DNA of 64,000 nt from Paenibacillus sabinae T27 (GTDB lineage: Bacteria; Bacillota; Bacilli; Paenibacillales; Paenibacillaceae), in the NCBI RefSeq assembly GCF_000612505.1, contig NZ_CP004078.1, forward strand, positions 1,476,001-1,540,000, written 5' to 3'. The position numbers were made by a program, and so were the translations under genes. A model generated the notes under the pieces. The model had not been told where the DNA came from and did not search any database. It saw only the letters and a list, made by a program, of their open reading frames with translations. Below are positions 18,071 through 27,015 of the stretch, one piece after another. Position 1 is the first letter of the stretch, and the number at the start of each line of letters is the position of its first letter.

Positions 18071-18661
18071 TTAAGGCGTTCCCTCCTTCCGTCCTTGCTT
18101 GCGGCGGCCGGCCACAGCCCGGTAATGTACTGAGCCGTAAGCGAGAAATAGCACGATGACGATGGCCGGATGGACATGCAGCACCTCAAGCAGCAGCAGG
18201 GCGAGCAGCATGAAGGCGACGCCGGCGGCGATACCGAGGCCCTTTACGGCTTTTTTTGCAAATTCGTACGCCATAACACCGAGCATAACGGCGATGACGG
18301 GCGAAACGGCGGCAATCATTCCCTTGACGATCTTGGAGCCCGCAAGATAATTGACGGCCGACAGCAGCAGAATCATGGCAAGAACACTGGGTAAAATATG
18401 CGACGTAACGGCGAGAATCGCTCCCCAGGCTCCTCTGCGCTTGTATCCTAAATAAGCGGCCATTTTAGTGGCGATCGGTCCCGGCAGCGCGTTGGCCAGC
18501 GCCAGCGTTTCCCCGAACTCCTCGTCACTGAGCCATTTGTACCGGATAACGGCATCATGGCGGATCAGCGGAATAACCGAAGGGCCTCCGCCATAGCCGA
18601 GAATTCCCGTTCTGCACATTGAAATGATAATTTCTATATAATCTTTTTGAGCCGGTCTCAT
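18071..18661 (-). CDS. Chromate transporter, first half of a CHR pair
   Basis: A 196-residue membrane protein carrying the same CHR signatures (GYGGGPSVIPLIRHDAV and NALPGPIATKMAAYLGY), with a basic C-terminus (GRRKQGRKEG). It is the first gene of the two-gene unit. The two halves are clearly related and likely arose by duplication, with opposite membrane topology expected for the mature pair. A GGGGG-rich ribosome site lies just before the ATG on the minus strand. No chromate-sensing regulator is adjacent. Confidence 0.9.
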   Translation of the reverse strand: MRPAQKDYIEIIISMCRTGILGYGGGPSVIPLIRHDAVIRYKWLSDEEFGETLALANALPGPIATKMAAYLGYKRRGAWGAILAVTSHILPSVLAMILLLSAVNYLAGSKIVKGMIAAVSPVIAVMLGVMAYEFAKKAVKGLGIAAGVAFMLLALLLLEVLHVHPAIVIVLFLAYGSVHYRAVAGRRKQGRKEGTP

Positions 18662-18863
18662 ACCGTTCCCCCCTTTAAAACCCCATTCTATACTAATCCT
18701 CAGAAGTACATCCCTATTATATTTCGTTTCGAAGCCCTCCGGCCGGAACTTTGTGCATCATACACAAATCGCGGGTGCGCCGTCTTGGGAATGCGAGCCT
18801 TCCGGTTGACTTCGCCGGGCGGTGTAATGTTAAATGACATTAATTCACGGGAGGGAGAAGCTT

Positions 18864-20441
18864 ATGACAAAGCGACCGGTAATCGGTACAAAAACGATGG
18901 TGGTCAGTCCGCATTATCTGGCATCGGCCGCGGGCGCGCGGGTTCTGCAAAAGGGCGGGAACGCCTTTGACGCGGCGGTGGCCGTCAGCGCGGCGCTGGC
19001 GGTTGTCTACCCGCATATGACAGGCCTGGGCGGCGATGCGTTCTGGCTGACCTACAGCGCTGATGAAGGGCGCGTTCAGGCCTATAACGGCAGCGGCCGC
19101 TCCGGCTACGGAGTTCATCGCGGCCGGTTCGCCGGCGAAGCGGCGATTCCGCGGCGGGGCGCCCGCAGCGCGATTACAGTGCCCGGCATGGCGGACAGCT
19201 GGGACGCAGTGCTGAGCCGGTACGGCCGCATGCCGCTCGCGGAGGTGATGGAGCCGGCGATCGAATACGCGTCCTCGGGCTTTCCGCTCTCGCCCGATCA
19301 GCATGCCAATACGGTGCTTGCCGGCGCCGCGCTGTCCCCCGAGGCGGCAGCCATCTATATGCCGGGCGGCAAGATTCCGCAGGCTGGAGAGAAATTCGTG
19401 CAGAAGGATCTGGCCCGGTCGCTTTCGATTCTGGCTTCCGGGGGCCGCGACGCTTTTTATAAAGGTGAAATCGCCGGGGCGATCTGCGACGGACTGGCGG
19501 AGGCCGGCGGCTATCTGCTCCGGGAAGACTTTGCCGACCACCGGGGCAACTGGTGTGAGCCGATCAGCACGGATTATCACGGCTACACCGTTCATCAGGC
19601 TCCGCCGAATTCGCAAGGCTTCGCCGCGCTGATGGCGCTGAATATATTGGAGAAGTATGATTTCAGCGGGATTCCGCACGGTTCTTATGAATATTATCAC
19701 CTGCTCGTTGAAGCGATCAAGGCCAGCTTCCGCGACCGCGACGCGGTTCTTACCGATCCCGAATTCAGCGAGATTCCGCTGGATCGGCTGCTGGATAAGA
19801 CGTACGCGGCGCAGCTTGCGGCATCGATTTCTCTACGCAGTGCGGCCGCGCTGTCCAGCGAGCCTACCGGCCGGGACACCGCCTATGCGGCAGTTGTCGA
19901 TGCGGAAGGCAATGCCGTCTCCTTCATCCAGAGCCTGTATTTCGAATTCGGCTCGGGGGCCGCTCCGGGCGGCACCGGCATTCTGCTGCAGAACCGGGGC
20001 TCCTTCTTTTCGCTGGACCCGGCGGCGGTCAACACGCTGGAGCCGCATAAGCGGACCTTCCATACGCTGATGCCGGCGATGGCCTGCCGGGACGGCAAGC
20101 CCGCCATTCTATACGGCACCCAAGGCGGCGAGGGGCAGCCGCAGACCCAGACGCTGCTGCTGACCCGGATGCTGCATTACGGAATGAATCCCCAGCAGGC
20201 GGTCGACGAGCCGCGGTTTGTCTGGGGCCGTACATGGGGCGAGCCGACCCAGGAGCTGACCGTGGAAAGCCGGGTGGGGGACGATGTGCTCGAAGAGCTG
20301 GCGGCAGCCGGCCACAAGGTGCGGAAGGTGGCGGACTATGACGGACTGGCCGGGCATGCCCATGCCATCCGCATCGATGAGAACGGCTACCGCAGCGGCG
20401 GGACCGATCCGCGCTGCGACGGAGCGGCCATTGGCTGGTAA
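18864..20441 (+). CDS. Gamma-glutamyltransferase-family Ntn hydrolase, possible oxamate amidohydrolase (HpxW-like)
   Basis: The product has 525 residues from the ATG at 18864, chosen because GGGAGGGAG lies just upstream. It shows GGT-family features: GGNAFDAAVAVSAALAVV, GLGGDAFWL, and the autoprocessing/nucleophile region GRDTAYAAVVDAEGNAVS, with the Thr expected to become the new N-terminus. The late motif GTQGGEGQPQTQ is also present. There is no signal peptide, unlike secreted glutathione-degrading GGTs, so it is cytosolic. In Klebsiella the related enzyme HpxW (similar length) hydrolyses oxamate at the end of urate degradation. Here the gene lies next to an amidase and the purine cluster, so the same role is plausible but inferred. 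Confidence 0.8.
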   Translation: MTKRPVIGTKTMVVSPHYLASAAGARVLQKGGNAFDAAVAVSAALAVVYPHMTGLGGDAFWLTYSADEGRVQAYNGSGRSGYGVHRGRFAGEAAIPRRGARSAITVPGMADSWDAVLSRYGRMPLAEVMEPAIEYASSGFPLSPDQHANTVLAGAALSPEAAAIYMPGGKIPQAGEKFVQKDLARSLSILASGGRDAFYKGEIAGAICDGLAEAGGYLLREDFADHRGNWCEPISTDYHGYTVHQAPPNSQGFAALMALNILEKYDFSGIPHGSYEYYHLLVEAIKASFRDRDAVLTDPEFSEIPLDRLLDKTYAAQLAASISLRSAAALSSEPTGRDTAYAAVVDAEGNAVSFIQSLYFEFGSGAAPGGTGILLQNRGSFFSLDPAAVNTLEPHKRTFHTLMPAMACRDGKPAILYGTQGGEGQPQTQTLLLTRMLHYGMNPQQAVDEPRFVWGRTWGEPTQELTVESRVGDDVLEELAAAGHKVRKVADYDGLAGHAHAIRIDENGYRSGGTDPRCDGAAIGW

Positions 20442-20861
20442 CGGGAAGCCTCCGGAGCGGATGCAGGATGGGTCCACTCCCGCTCCCGCATCGAAAATGC
20501 CCGGATTTCACCTGTTTAGGCTTCATTCGAAGATGAGGATTGAACTTGTTGCCGGGAATTCACTGAGAAACATCTACCGGCAATGGTTCACTGGAAATCA
20601 CGAATAGACAGGAATAACTCCCTTTTATTTGTCCGAAACAATGATATTTTTATCAACGAACGGGAAAATCTCCCGTTTAATGCCCGCTTTTTCTTTATTT
20701 TTGGCTGAAACGCCGGATTTAGCTGGAGATTTTCCAGCTTACGCCTGCAGAACCTCCTTTATTAAAGAATTAGGGGGAGAAATTCCGCTTCGTCTGTCAT
20801 GCTGCTTATTTTGTTCGGCAGTTTGGGGCATTGCGGATACATTGGAAGGAGGAAAGGGCGG
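20442..20861. other. Intergenic region between the GGT-like and amidase genes
   Basis: About 420 bp with no supported gene. An AACGGGA/TCCCGTT hairpin at 20659-20677 lacks an immediate T-run, so it is a weak terminator candidate for the gene before. A/T-rich sequence follows and presumably holds the amidase promoter. The two genes may thus not share one transcript. Confidence 0.4.
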
Positions 20862-22103
20862 ATGAGCTTGGACAACCGGTATGGAGCTTTTATCGATCCC
20901 GGACTTGAGGTCCAGCCGCTGGCGCGAGGAATTCTGGATGGAATGACGTTTGCGGTTAAAGATGTATTTGCAATCAAGGGCCATGCCTCGTCGGCCGGCA
21001 ATCCGGACTGGCTGCGAAGCCATCCGGCGGCGGAGGAGCATGCCGGAGCGGTACGCCGCCTGCTGATGGCGGGGGCCGCTCTGAGGGGGGCTGCCCACAC
21101 AGATGAACTGATGTACAGCCTCGGCGGGGAAAATGTGCATTACGGCACGCCGGTGAATCCGCGCGGGGAGGGAAGAATTCCCGGCGGATCATCCAGCGGC
21201 TCAGCGGTCGCCGTCGCCGCAGGAAGCGTCGACTTCGCGCTCGGGACGGATACCGGCGGCTCGGTGCGGGTGCCTTCCTCGTACTGCGGCATTTACGGCT
21301 TCCGGCCGAGTCACGGTGCGGTGGACATGAGCGGCGTAATTCCGCTTGCTCCGCAGTTTGATACGGTCGGCTGGATGGCCGGGAGTCCCGGACTTCTGCT
21401 CCGGGTCGGTCAAGTGCTGCTCGGAGCCGGCAGCGAAGGAGAGAACGCGCCGGGGACAGCTGCCGTCAAGGACAAATCGGCAGACAACGAACCCCGTCCC
21501 GGTGTGAGCACCTTGTTCGTCGCCAAGGATGCCTGGAGGCTCGCGGAACCGGAAAGCGCCGGACCGCTGTCCGGTGCCTTGAAGCTGCTGCAGGCAGGCG
21601 CCGGACGGAGCGAGGAAACGGAAATCGCTCCGGAAGGGCTGAAGGCCTGGATGGATGTCTTCCGGGAGCTTCAGGGCAATGAGATATGGGAGACGCACGG
21701 AAGCTGGGTGCAAGAGGTGCAACCGGCGTTCGGGCCGGATATCGCCGCCCGCTTTGCGCTCGCGGAAAAGTTGTCCGGACAGGATCAAAACGCTGCCGCC
21801 TCCTTCAAGAAGGAAGTCGTAAATCGTCTGCGTAATTTGCTTGGAGAGGACGGGGCCCTTGTCATTCCGACGGTCCCCGGCGCGGCGCCGCTGTCCGGGG
21901 GCGACGCGGCTCGGCTGGAGTTTAACCGAAGCGGAGCAATGTCGCTCAGCTGCATTGCCGGCCTGGCCGGTCTTCCGCAAATCACGCTTCCGGTTGCCGG
22001 TCCCGGCGGCCTTCCGCTCGGACTGTCCGTGATCGGAGGCTTCGGCCAGGATCTGCGGCTGCTGGCATGGGCGAACCAAATTTGGAAGCCCGCGCTGGTT
22101 TGA
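20862..22103 (+). CDS. Amidase signature family protein (possible oxalurate amidohydrolase)
   Basis: The product has 413 residues from the ATG at 20862, just after GGAAGGAGGAAAG; the frame is open from 20799. The amidase Ser-cisSer-Lys triad is visible: Lys in MTFAVKDVF, the first Ser in GGSSSGSAVAVAAG, and the nucleophile loop GTDTGGSVRVPSS. It is cytosolic. It resembles short plant AMI1-like amidases. In Klebsiella an amidase (HpxY) is encoded with the GGT-like HpxW and is proposed to act on oxalurate. The pairing here with a GGT-like gene next to puc genes suggests the same branch; the substrate is inferred. Confidence 0.8.
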   Translation: MSLDNRYGAFIDPGLEVQPLARGILDGMTFAVKDVFAIKGHASSAGNPDWLRSHPAAEEHAGAVRRLLMAGAALRGAAHTDELMYSLGGENVHYGTPVNPRGEGRIPGGSSSGSAVAVAAGSVDFALGTDTGGSVRVPSSYCGIYGFRPSHGAVDMSGVIPLAPQFDTVGWMAGSPGLLLRVGQVLLGAGSEGENAPGTAAVKDKSADNEPRPGVSTLFVAKDAWRLAEPESAGPLSGALKLLQAGAGRSEETEIAPEGLKAWMDVFRELQGNEIWETHGSWVQEVQPAFGPDIAARFALAEKLSGQDQNAAASFKKEVVNRLRNLLGEDGALVIPTVPGAAPLSGGDAARLEFNRSGAMSLSCIAGLAGLPQITLPVAGPGGLPLGLSVIGGFGQDLRLLAWANQIWKPALV

Positions 22104-22142
22104 TCATACCGTTCTAATGAACTCAATAAAGTACTAATATAC

Positions 22143-22186
22143 AGGGCTGTCCCGCGGCAATTTTTCGCGTTGGACGGCCCTTTTTT
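22143..22186 (+). terminator. Terminator after the amidase gene
   Basis: GGGCTGTCC-CGCG paired with CGCG-TT-GGACGGCCC, followed by TTTTTT. Confidence 0.85.
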
Positions 22187-22225
22187 ATCCGGCTGAGACA
22201 GCGGAGAAAAGCAATATGAAATATA

Positions 22226-22242
22226 TGTAAAGTTACATAACA
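22226..22242. promoter_or_regulatory. GlnR/TnrA-type box 1 upstream of pucR
   Basis: TGTAAAGTTACATAACA fits the nitrogen-control consensus TGTNA-N7-TNACA at every defined position. It is centred 71 bp upstream of box 2. Confidence 0.65.
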
Positions 22243-22296
22243 TGGGGCGGAGTTTTTAAACTTTTATCTTTTCAAAGGGAGGCATATTCTTTATAA

Positions 22297-22313
22297 TGTT
22301 ACATAAAGTAACA
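22297..22313. promoter_or_regulatory. GlnR/TnrA-type box 2 upstream of pucR
   Basis: TGTTACATAAAGTAACA fits TGTNA-N7-TNACA at all defined positions and is itself nearly palindromic. It ends about 50 bp before the pucR start. Confidence 0.7.
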
Positions 22314-22364
22314 CCAAAAAACATAAAAGTTTTGCTTTTATTAATATAATGGAGGAGGGGCGTC

Positions 22365-23939
22365 ATGCACCTTACGGTCGAAGAGGCGTTATCGATATAT
22401 CCTTTATCGGAAGCAAAGCTGATTGCCGGTTCCAAAGGGACTCACAGAATCGTCAAGTCGATCAATGTGATGGATGCCCCGGACATTTCAGACTGGATCA
22501 AAGAGGGGGAGATGCTGTTAACAACGGCCTACCTCATCAAAGATAATCCCGAGCAGGCGTCGGCGCTGCTCCACAAGCTCAACCGGAGGGGCTCCTCGGG
22601 CCTTGGAATCAAGCTGGGGCGTTTCTGGGAGACGGTCCCCGAAGCGTTGATTGCCGAAGCGGAAGAACTGAATTTTCCGCTCATCGAGCTGCCGTTCCAG
22701 TTTACGTTCTCGGATCAGATGAACGGCCTGTTCCGCGCGGAGCTCGCCCGCAGCACAGGCGTGCTGCAAGCGGTTCTTGAGAAGCAGCGGAAGCTGATGC
22801 GCTTTGCCCTGCGCCCCGTGCGCAGCCGTTCGCTGCTGGAGTCGGTCTCCGAGTGTGTCGGCCACCCGTTGGCCGTCGTCGGCAGCCGAGGGGAGCTGCT
22901 CTTCAACAACTCCGCTCACAGTGAACGGGAGCTGCTGGGCGGATGGCCGTGGGGGAACAAGAACCGCAAGGTGCGCATCGGCGAGGAAGCGGGTTACCGA
23001 CTTCCGCTCCTTCAGGGAGAGGAATGCACGGGCTATCTCGTCTTTTGTTCCATCGATCCCCTGATGCTTTCCATGGAAGAGAGCCTGTTCGTTCAGGGAG
23101 CCGAGCTAATTTCGTACCACATCCGGTCAGGCGTGGAGGATTATTTTGAACAGGATCTGCACAGGGAATTCGGCAGGCAGCTTCGCCGCTGTCTGAAGGG
23201 CGATCTGTCCTGCGCCGAGCTGGCGAAGGCGGCTGACGCTATGGACCCCGGACTGCTGCAAGGATCCTTTCAGTTTGTTCTTAGCGACGTAGCCGAAGCG
23301 GGCGAACTGCGGCAGCATGAGCTAACCCGCATAAAAGAAGAATATATACAGCATCCTGAACTTGGAAAGTTGAACGCTTTTCATCTTATTGTGGAGGAAG
23401 GTCTGCTGTCGATCTATTCAGGGGAAAGGCTGGCGCCGGAACGGTTCAGCGGCATGATTGAGGCTTGCTTCGACAAGCTGGAGATCAGTGAGGGTTGTTA
23501 TCCCCGGGCTGCGGTCAGCTGCCGGAAGAGCAAGCCGGAGGAAATCCGGGAGGCTTTTGCCGAGGTGAAGGAAGCCATGCGCTTGACGGCATACTGGAAC
23601 GCCGGACAGCAGGTTGCGCACTACCGTCAGCTTGAGCTGGCCATGGTACTGCAGCAGGTTCCTGCCGAAATGATGCAAAAATACTGCAGCCGCACCCTGG
23701 CCGGACTGCTCGGCCGCGAGCCCGATTACGTAAGGGAAATGCTGCATACATTGGAAGCTTTTCTCGAAAATGACGGCCACATCAACGAAACGGCCAAGAA
23801 GCTGTTCATTCACCGTAATACTGCCACTTACCGGATGGAGAAGCTGAGCGAGCTGCTGGATGTCGATTTTAAGAAAACAAATGATTTGCTGCGGCTGCAG
23901 CTGGCGTTCCTGTTCAGGAAAATGCTGGAGCGCGGCTGA
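22365..23939 (+). CDS. pucR: PucR-family transcriptional regulator of purine catabolism
   Basis: The product has 524 residues. The N-terminal ~120 residues are the PucR-type sensing domain (LTVEEALSIYPLSEAKLIAGSKGTHR, then INVMDAPDISDWIKEGEMLLTT). A GGDEF-like middle region precedes the C-terminal helix-turn-helix of the PucR/CdaR type (FLENDGHINETAKKLFIHRNTATYR). GGAGGAGG gives a good ribosome site at the ATG. B. subtilis PucR senses purine breakdown products and activates the puc operons. Two GlnR/TnrA boxes lie in its promoter, so nitrogen state probably controls its level. It heads the co-directional puc gene series. Confidence 0.92.
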   Translation: MHLTVEEALSIYPLSEAKLIAGSKGTHRIVKSINVMDAPDISDWIKEGEMLLTTAYLIKDNPEQASALLHKLNRRGSSGLGIKLGRFWETVPEALIAEAEELNFPLIELPFQFTFSDQMNGLFRAELARSTGVLQAVLEKQRKLMRFALRPVRSRSLLESVSECVGHPLAVVGSRGELLFNNSAHSERELLGGWPWGNKNRKVRIGEEAGYRLPLLQGEECTGYLVFCSIDPLMLSMEESLFVQGAELISYHIRSGVEDYFEQDLHREFGRQLRRCLKGDLSCAELAKAADAMDPGLLQGSFQFVLSDVAEAGELRQHELTRIKEEYIQHPELGKLNAFHLIVEEGLLSIYSGERLAPERFSGMIEACFDKLEISEGCYPRAAVSCRKSKPEEIREAFAEVKEAMRLTAYWNAGQQVAHYRQLELAMVLQQVPAEMMQKYCSRTLAGLLGREPDYVREMLHTLEAFLENDGHINETAKKLFIHRNTATYRMEKLSELLDVDFKKTNDLLRLQLAFLFRKMLERG

Positions 23940-23996
23940 ATCCGATCAAGGAAGACGGCCGAAGGCTGACTGCCGAAGACTACAGGGGGGAGTTTC

Positions 23997-25064
23997 ATGA
24001 GCGCTTATGATATTGCAACCCACATTAAGAGAAACGACCTTCCCGCTGTGCTGGCCACGCTGATTTCTGTGGAAGGCCACTCCTACCGAAAGCCCGGAGC
24101 GGCAATGCTGTTTCATGATGGCGGAACGATAGGAAGTATCAGCCCCGGGTGCCTGGAGAGCGATTTGCAGCTTCGGACCGGGGAAGTGTGGAAATGTGGG
24201 GTGCCGGAATTCGTAGAATATGATATGCTGTCTCCTGGTGATTTTTCCTGGGGAGAAGCGGTGGGCTGCGGGGGAAAGATTAAAGTCGTGCTGGAGCCCG
24301 TAAAAGGCGACCTGCGAAATTTGCTGGTTGAAGCCCATGACCGGATGTTGTCGGGACAAAGTGTGATTTTGCGGCGTACCCGCGAGGGCGCCGGCTATGC
24401 CTACTCGCTGGAGCCGATTACCGGAGAGCAGGAGGTTCGAACGGGGAGCGGCTATAGCGAAGCTTCATTTATAACGAAGCTTGTTCCCAAGCCTCGGCTG
24501 ATTTTGTTCGGTCCCGGGCATGACAGCCATCCAATCGCCGATCTGGCGTTTCGAACCGGATTTCGGATCGCGGTTGCGGACTGGCGGGAAGCCCGCGTAA
24601 AGCATGGGCTCCCCGCTGAGGAAACAGCCATCTGTTCTCCAAGGGAGGCCGCGGAGCGGCTTCGGATCGGGAGCGGCGATTATGTCCTGATCTGCAGCCA
24701 TCAATTCCAGCGGGACCGTATGTTCCTTGAAAGCGTGCTTGAGCATGAGCCGCATTATATCGGGATTATTGGCTCCACCGCAAGAATAGGCCTGCTGCTG
24801 GAGGGGCTAAGTGCGCCGGAGACTCTGCACGCGCCCGTCGGACTGCCGATTCGCGGAGAAGGGCCGGAAGAGATAGCCGTCAGTATTGTTGCAGAGATGA
24901 TTCAGGTGAGAAGAGCGGATTCGCGCAAACAGCCGAAAGGAGCGGATGACGTTGAAAGTAGCCGGAATTTACCTGGCGGCGGGCCGGAGCAGCAGGATGG
25001 GCACCCCCAAAGTTTCTCTGAGGTTGTCGGAGGACGTGACCCTCGGGAGCGTCGCGCTCAGTGA
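23997..25064 (+). CDS. pucA: XdhC-family protein, xanthine dehydrogenase cofactor insertion
   Basis: A cytosolic chaperone that matures and inserts the molybdenum cofactor into xanthine dehydrogenase. The N-terminal CoxI/XdhC domain shows VEGHSYRKPGAAMLF and GSISPGCLESD; the C-terminal Rossmann domain starts at PRLILFGPGHDSHPIADLA with GIIGSTARIG. Family members normally end soon after the 'EIAVSIVAEMIQVRR' helix. Here the frame continues about 50 residues further in a low-complexity tail, overlapping the next gene by 119 bp in another frame. Either the tail is real or the stop has drifted. The gene is 57 bp after pucR. Confidence 0.9.
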   Translation: MSAYDIATHIKRNDLPAVLATLISVEGHSYRKPGAAMLFHDGGTIGSISPGCLESDLQLRTGEVWKCGVPEFVEYDMLSPGDFSWGEAVGCGGKIKVVLEPVKGDLRNLLVEAHDRMLSGQSVILRRTREGAGYAYSLEPITGEQEVRTGSGYSEASFITKLVPKPRLILFGPGHDSHPIADLAFRTGFRIAVADWREARVKHGLPAEETAICSPREAAERLRIGSGDYVLICSHQFQRDRMFLESVLEHEPHYIGIIGSTARIGLLLEGLSAPETLHAPVGLPIRGEGPEEIAVSIVAEMIQVRRADSRKQPKGADDVESSRNLPGGGPEQQDGHPQSFSEVVGGRDPRERRAQ

Positions 25065-25593
25065 ACTGGAGCGCTGCGGCTTTAAGCCGCTGGTTGTGGT
25101 CGTAAGGGCCGATGACAAACTGGAATGGCTGCCGCCCGAGAGTGGAGTCCGGGGAACCAGGCGGACGGAAACCTGCCTGACTGCCCATTTGGGGCTGTCC
25201 TTCTCTCTTCGCTGCGGCCTCAATGCCGTGCTGCCGACCGAACCGGATGCGGTGGTGGTGGCCCTGGCTGACCAGCCGTTCATTACGGCGGGGCTGATCG
25301 GCCGCTTGATTGATACCTTCCGGCGTTCGCCGGATCTGGATTATGTGGCCAGCCGGGGGGATGGGACGGTCATGCCGCCGGCCTTGTTTTCCAAGTCGCT
25401 GTTCCCGGCGCTTCAGCAGCTTGACGGCGACCGCGGGGCGGCGAGCATCCTTCATTCCCCGGCCTATAAAGGCGCGGTGATCGAGGGAGAGTCCCCTTTT
25501 TTCATGGATGCCGATACCGAAGGGGATTTCATGGAGATCCGCCGCCAGTGGATGCTCATAAACGGGCAAAACCGGGACTCAGCCGGCATCTAA
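24946..25593 (+). CDS. pucB: MobA-like NTP transferase (molybdenum cofactor cytidylyltransferase type)
   Basis: The product has 215 residues. The nucleotide-binding motif LAAGRSSRMGTPK at residues 10-22 and the downstream ALADQPF mark the MobA/MocA superfamily. These enzymes add a nucleotide (usually CMP for XDH-type enzymes) to molybdopterin, giving the dinucleotide cofactor. AAAGGAG precedes the ATG. The start lies inside the xdhC coding region (119-bp overlap), implying tight coupling. It corresponds to B. subtilis PucB, which lies with pucA in the same order. Confidence 0.88.
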   Translation: MTLKVAGIYLAAGRSSRMGTPKVSLRLSEDVTLGSVALSELERCGFKPLVVVVRADDKLEWLPPESGVRGTRRTETCLTAHLGLSFSLRCGLNAVLPTEPDAVVVALADQPFITAGLIGRLIDTFRRSPDLDYVASRGDGTVMPPALFSKSLFPALQQLDGDRGAASILHSPAYKGAVIEGESPFFMDADTEGDFMEIRRQWMLINGQNRDSAGI

Positions 25594-25603
25594 ACCGCGG
25601 CAA

Positions 25604-25620
25604 TGTTATGATTCCTTACA
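25604..25620. promoter_or_regulatory. GlnR/TnrA-type box upstream of the purine importer
   Basis: TGTTATGATTCCTTACA fits TGTNA-N7-TNACA at every defined position. It lies 10 bp after the mobA-like gene, before the importer operon. Confidence 0.6.
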
Positions 25621-25698
25621 ATTTTCAATATATCAAGGCTTGGGTTAGTGCAACCTGCACAAAATAATCCCTCCTTTTCATCTTTATGCACAAACGTA

Positions 25699-25715
25699 TG
25701 TTATATAAATTTACG
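25699..25715. promoter_or_regulatory. Second, weaker GlnR/TnrA-type box of the importer
   Basis: TGTTATATAAATTTACG differs from TGTNA-N7-TNACA only at the last base. It lies 95 bp downstream of the first box, about nine helical turns, and 134 bp before the lipoprotein start. Confidence 0.45.
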
Positions 25716-25848
25716 CATGGCTCCGGTCTCTTTATAGTTAGAGGTAGAAATTAACCGGAGCTAAAAATGAAGGAGCTTCGGCCGGAAACGGCCAGTTCAT
25801 ATTTGTGTAAGCTCTATGCTACACGACATTTTAGTGAGGAGGAAAACA

Positions 25849-27015
25849 ATGAAACAAAGGGGTCGGGCATTCAAATTGAGCTTCATGCTGCTGTTTGTGC
25901 TTGCAATTGTGCTTGCAGGCTGCGGCGGCAACAATACGGGAGGTAACGCGGGAGCGTCCTCAGAGCCGGCAGCTACGGCGACGGCGGGAGCTTCTGCAGG
26001 CGCGTCGGCGCAGCCGTCCGGAGAGAAACCGAAGGTAGCATTCGTATACATCGGGCCTCCAGGCGACGGCGGTTATACTTATCAGCATGATCAAGGTCGC
26101 AAAGCCATGGAGCAAGAACTTGGCATTAAAGCCGATACTGTTGAAAATGTTCCTGAAGGACCTGACGCTGAGCGCATTATTACCGAGCTCGCGCAAAGTC
26201 ATGACATTGTCTTCACAACAAGCTTTGGTTACATGGACCAAACGCTGAACGTAGCGAATAAATTCCCGAACGTCAAGTTCGACCATGCTTCCGGCTTCAA
26301 GACAGCCGGCAACATGGGCACTTACTTCGGCAAGAACTACCAGGCGAGCTATCTGACGGGTATTGCCGCAGGCAAAATGACCAAGAAAAATCATCTTGGC
26401 TATGTCGGCGCATTTCCGATCAGCGAGGTTATCTACAACCTTAATGCTTTTACGCTTGGCGCGCAAAGTGTAAATCCGGACATCAAGGTCGACGTCGTAT
26501 GGACGAACACATGGTACGATCCGACGACCGAGCGCCAGGCGGCGATCAGCTTGCTGGATAAAGGCGCCGACGTGCTGCTTGCGTACCAGGATTCCCCTGC
26601 AACTCTGCAGGCTGCCGCGGAACGCGGAGCTTTTGCGGGCGGCAACGACTCCGATATGAAGAAGTTCGCACCGGACAACTATTTGACGAACCCGGTATGG
26701 AACTGGGGACCATACTACACGAAGACGGTTAAATCCGTTATGGACGGAACCTGGACAAATGAACAGTATTCCGGCGATATGGCTGACGGCATGGTGGATC
26801 TGGCTCCATTCGGCAACAAGGTTCCCGAGGATGTTCAGAAGCTTGTTGCGGATGCCAAAGCGAAGATCGTCAGCGGCGAGCTGAATGTCTTCACGGGCCC
26901 AATCAAGGATAACCAGGGCAATGAGAAAGTACCGGCAGGAAAGAGTCTTACGCTTGAAGAGGTGCTGGGTATGGATTGGCTGGCTCAAGGCGTAGTAGGA
27001 CCGCTTCCTAAATAA
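25849..27015 (+). CDS. BMP-family lipoprotein, substrate-binding protein of a nucleoside/purine ABC importer
   Basis: The product has 388 residues from the ATG at 25849 (GAGGAGG just upstream). A lipoprotein signal peptide ends at LAGC (Cys25), so it is anchored outside the membrane. An Ala/Gly/Ser linker follows, then the PBP-type BMP domain from about residue 63 (KPKVAFVYIGPPGDGGYTYQHDQG). BMP proteins of this type bind nucleosides or nucleobases. It is followed by an ATPase and two permeases in the order of B. subtilis nupNOPQ. The location between xanthine dehydrogenase maturation and structural genes argues for uptake of purines or their nucleosides. Confidence 0.9.
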   Translation: MKQRGRAFKLSFMLLFVLAIVLAGCGGNNTGGNAGASSEPAATATAGASAGASAQPSGEKPKVAFVYIGPPGDGGYTYQHDQGRKAMEQELGIKADTVENVPEGPDAERIITELAQSHDIVFTTSFGYMDQTLNVANKFPNVKFDHASGFKTAGNMGTYFGKNYQASYLTGIAAGKMTKKNHLGYVGAFPISEVIYNLNAFTLGAQSVNPDIKVDVVWTNTWYDPTTERQAAISLLDKGADVLLAYQDSPATLQAAAERGAFAGGNDSDMKKFAPDNYLTNPVWNWGPYYTKTVKSVMDGTWTNEQYSGDMADGMVDLAPFGNKVPEDVQKLVADAKAKIVSGELNVFTGPIKDNQGNEKVPAGKSLTLEEVLGMDWLAQGVVGPLPK

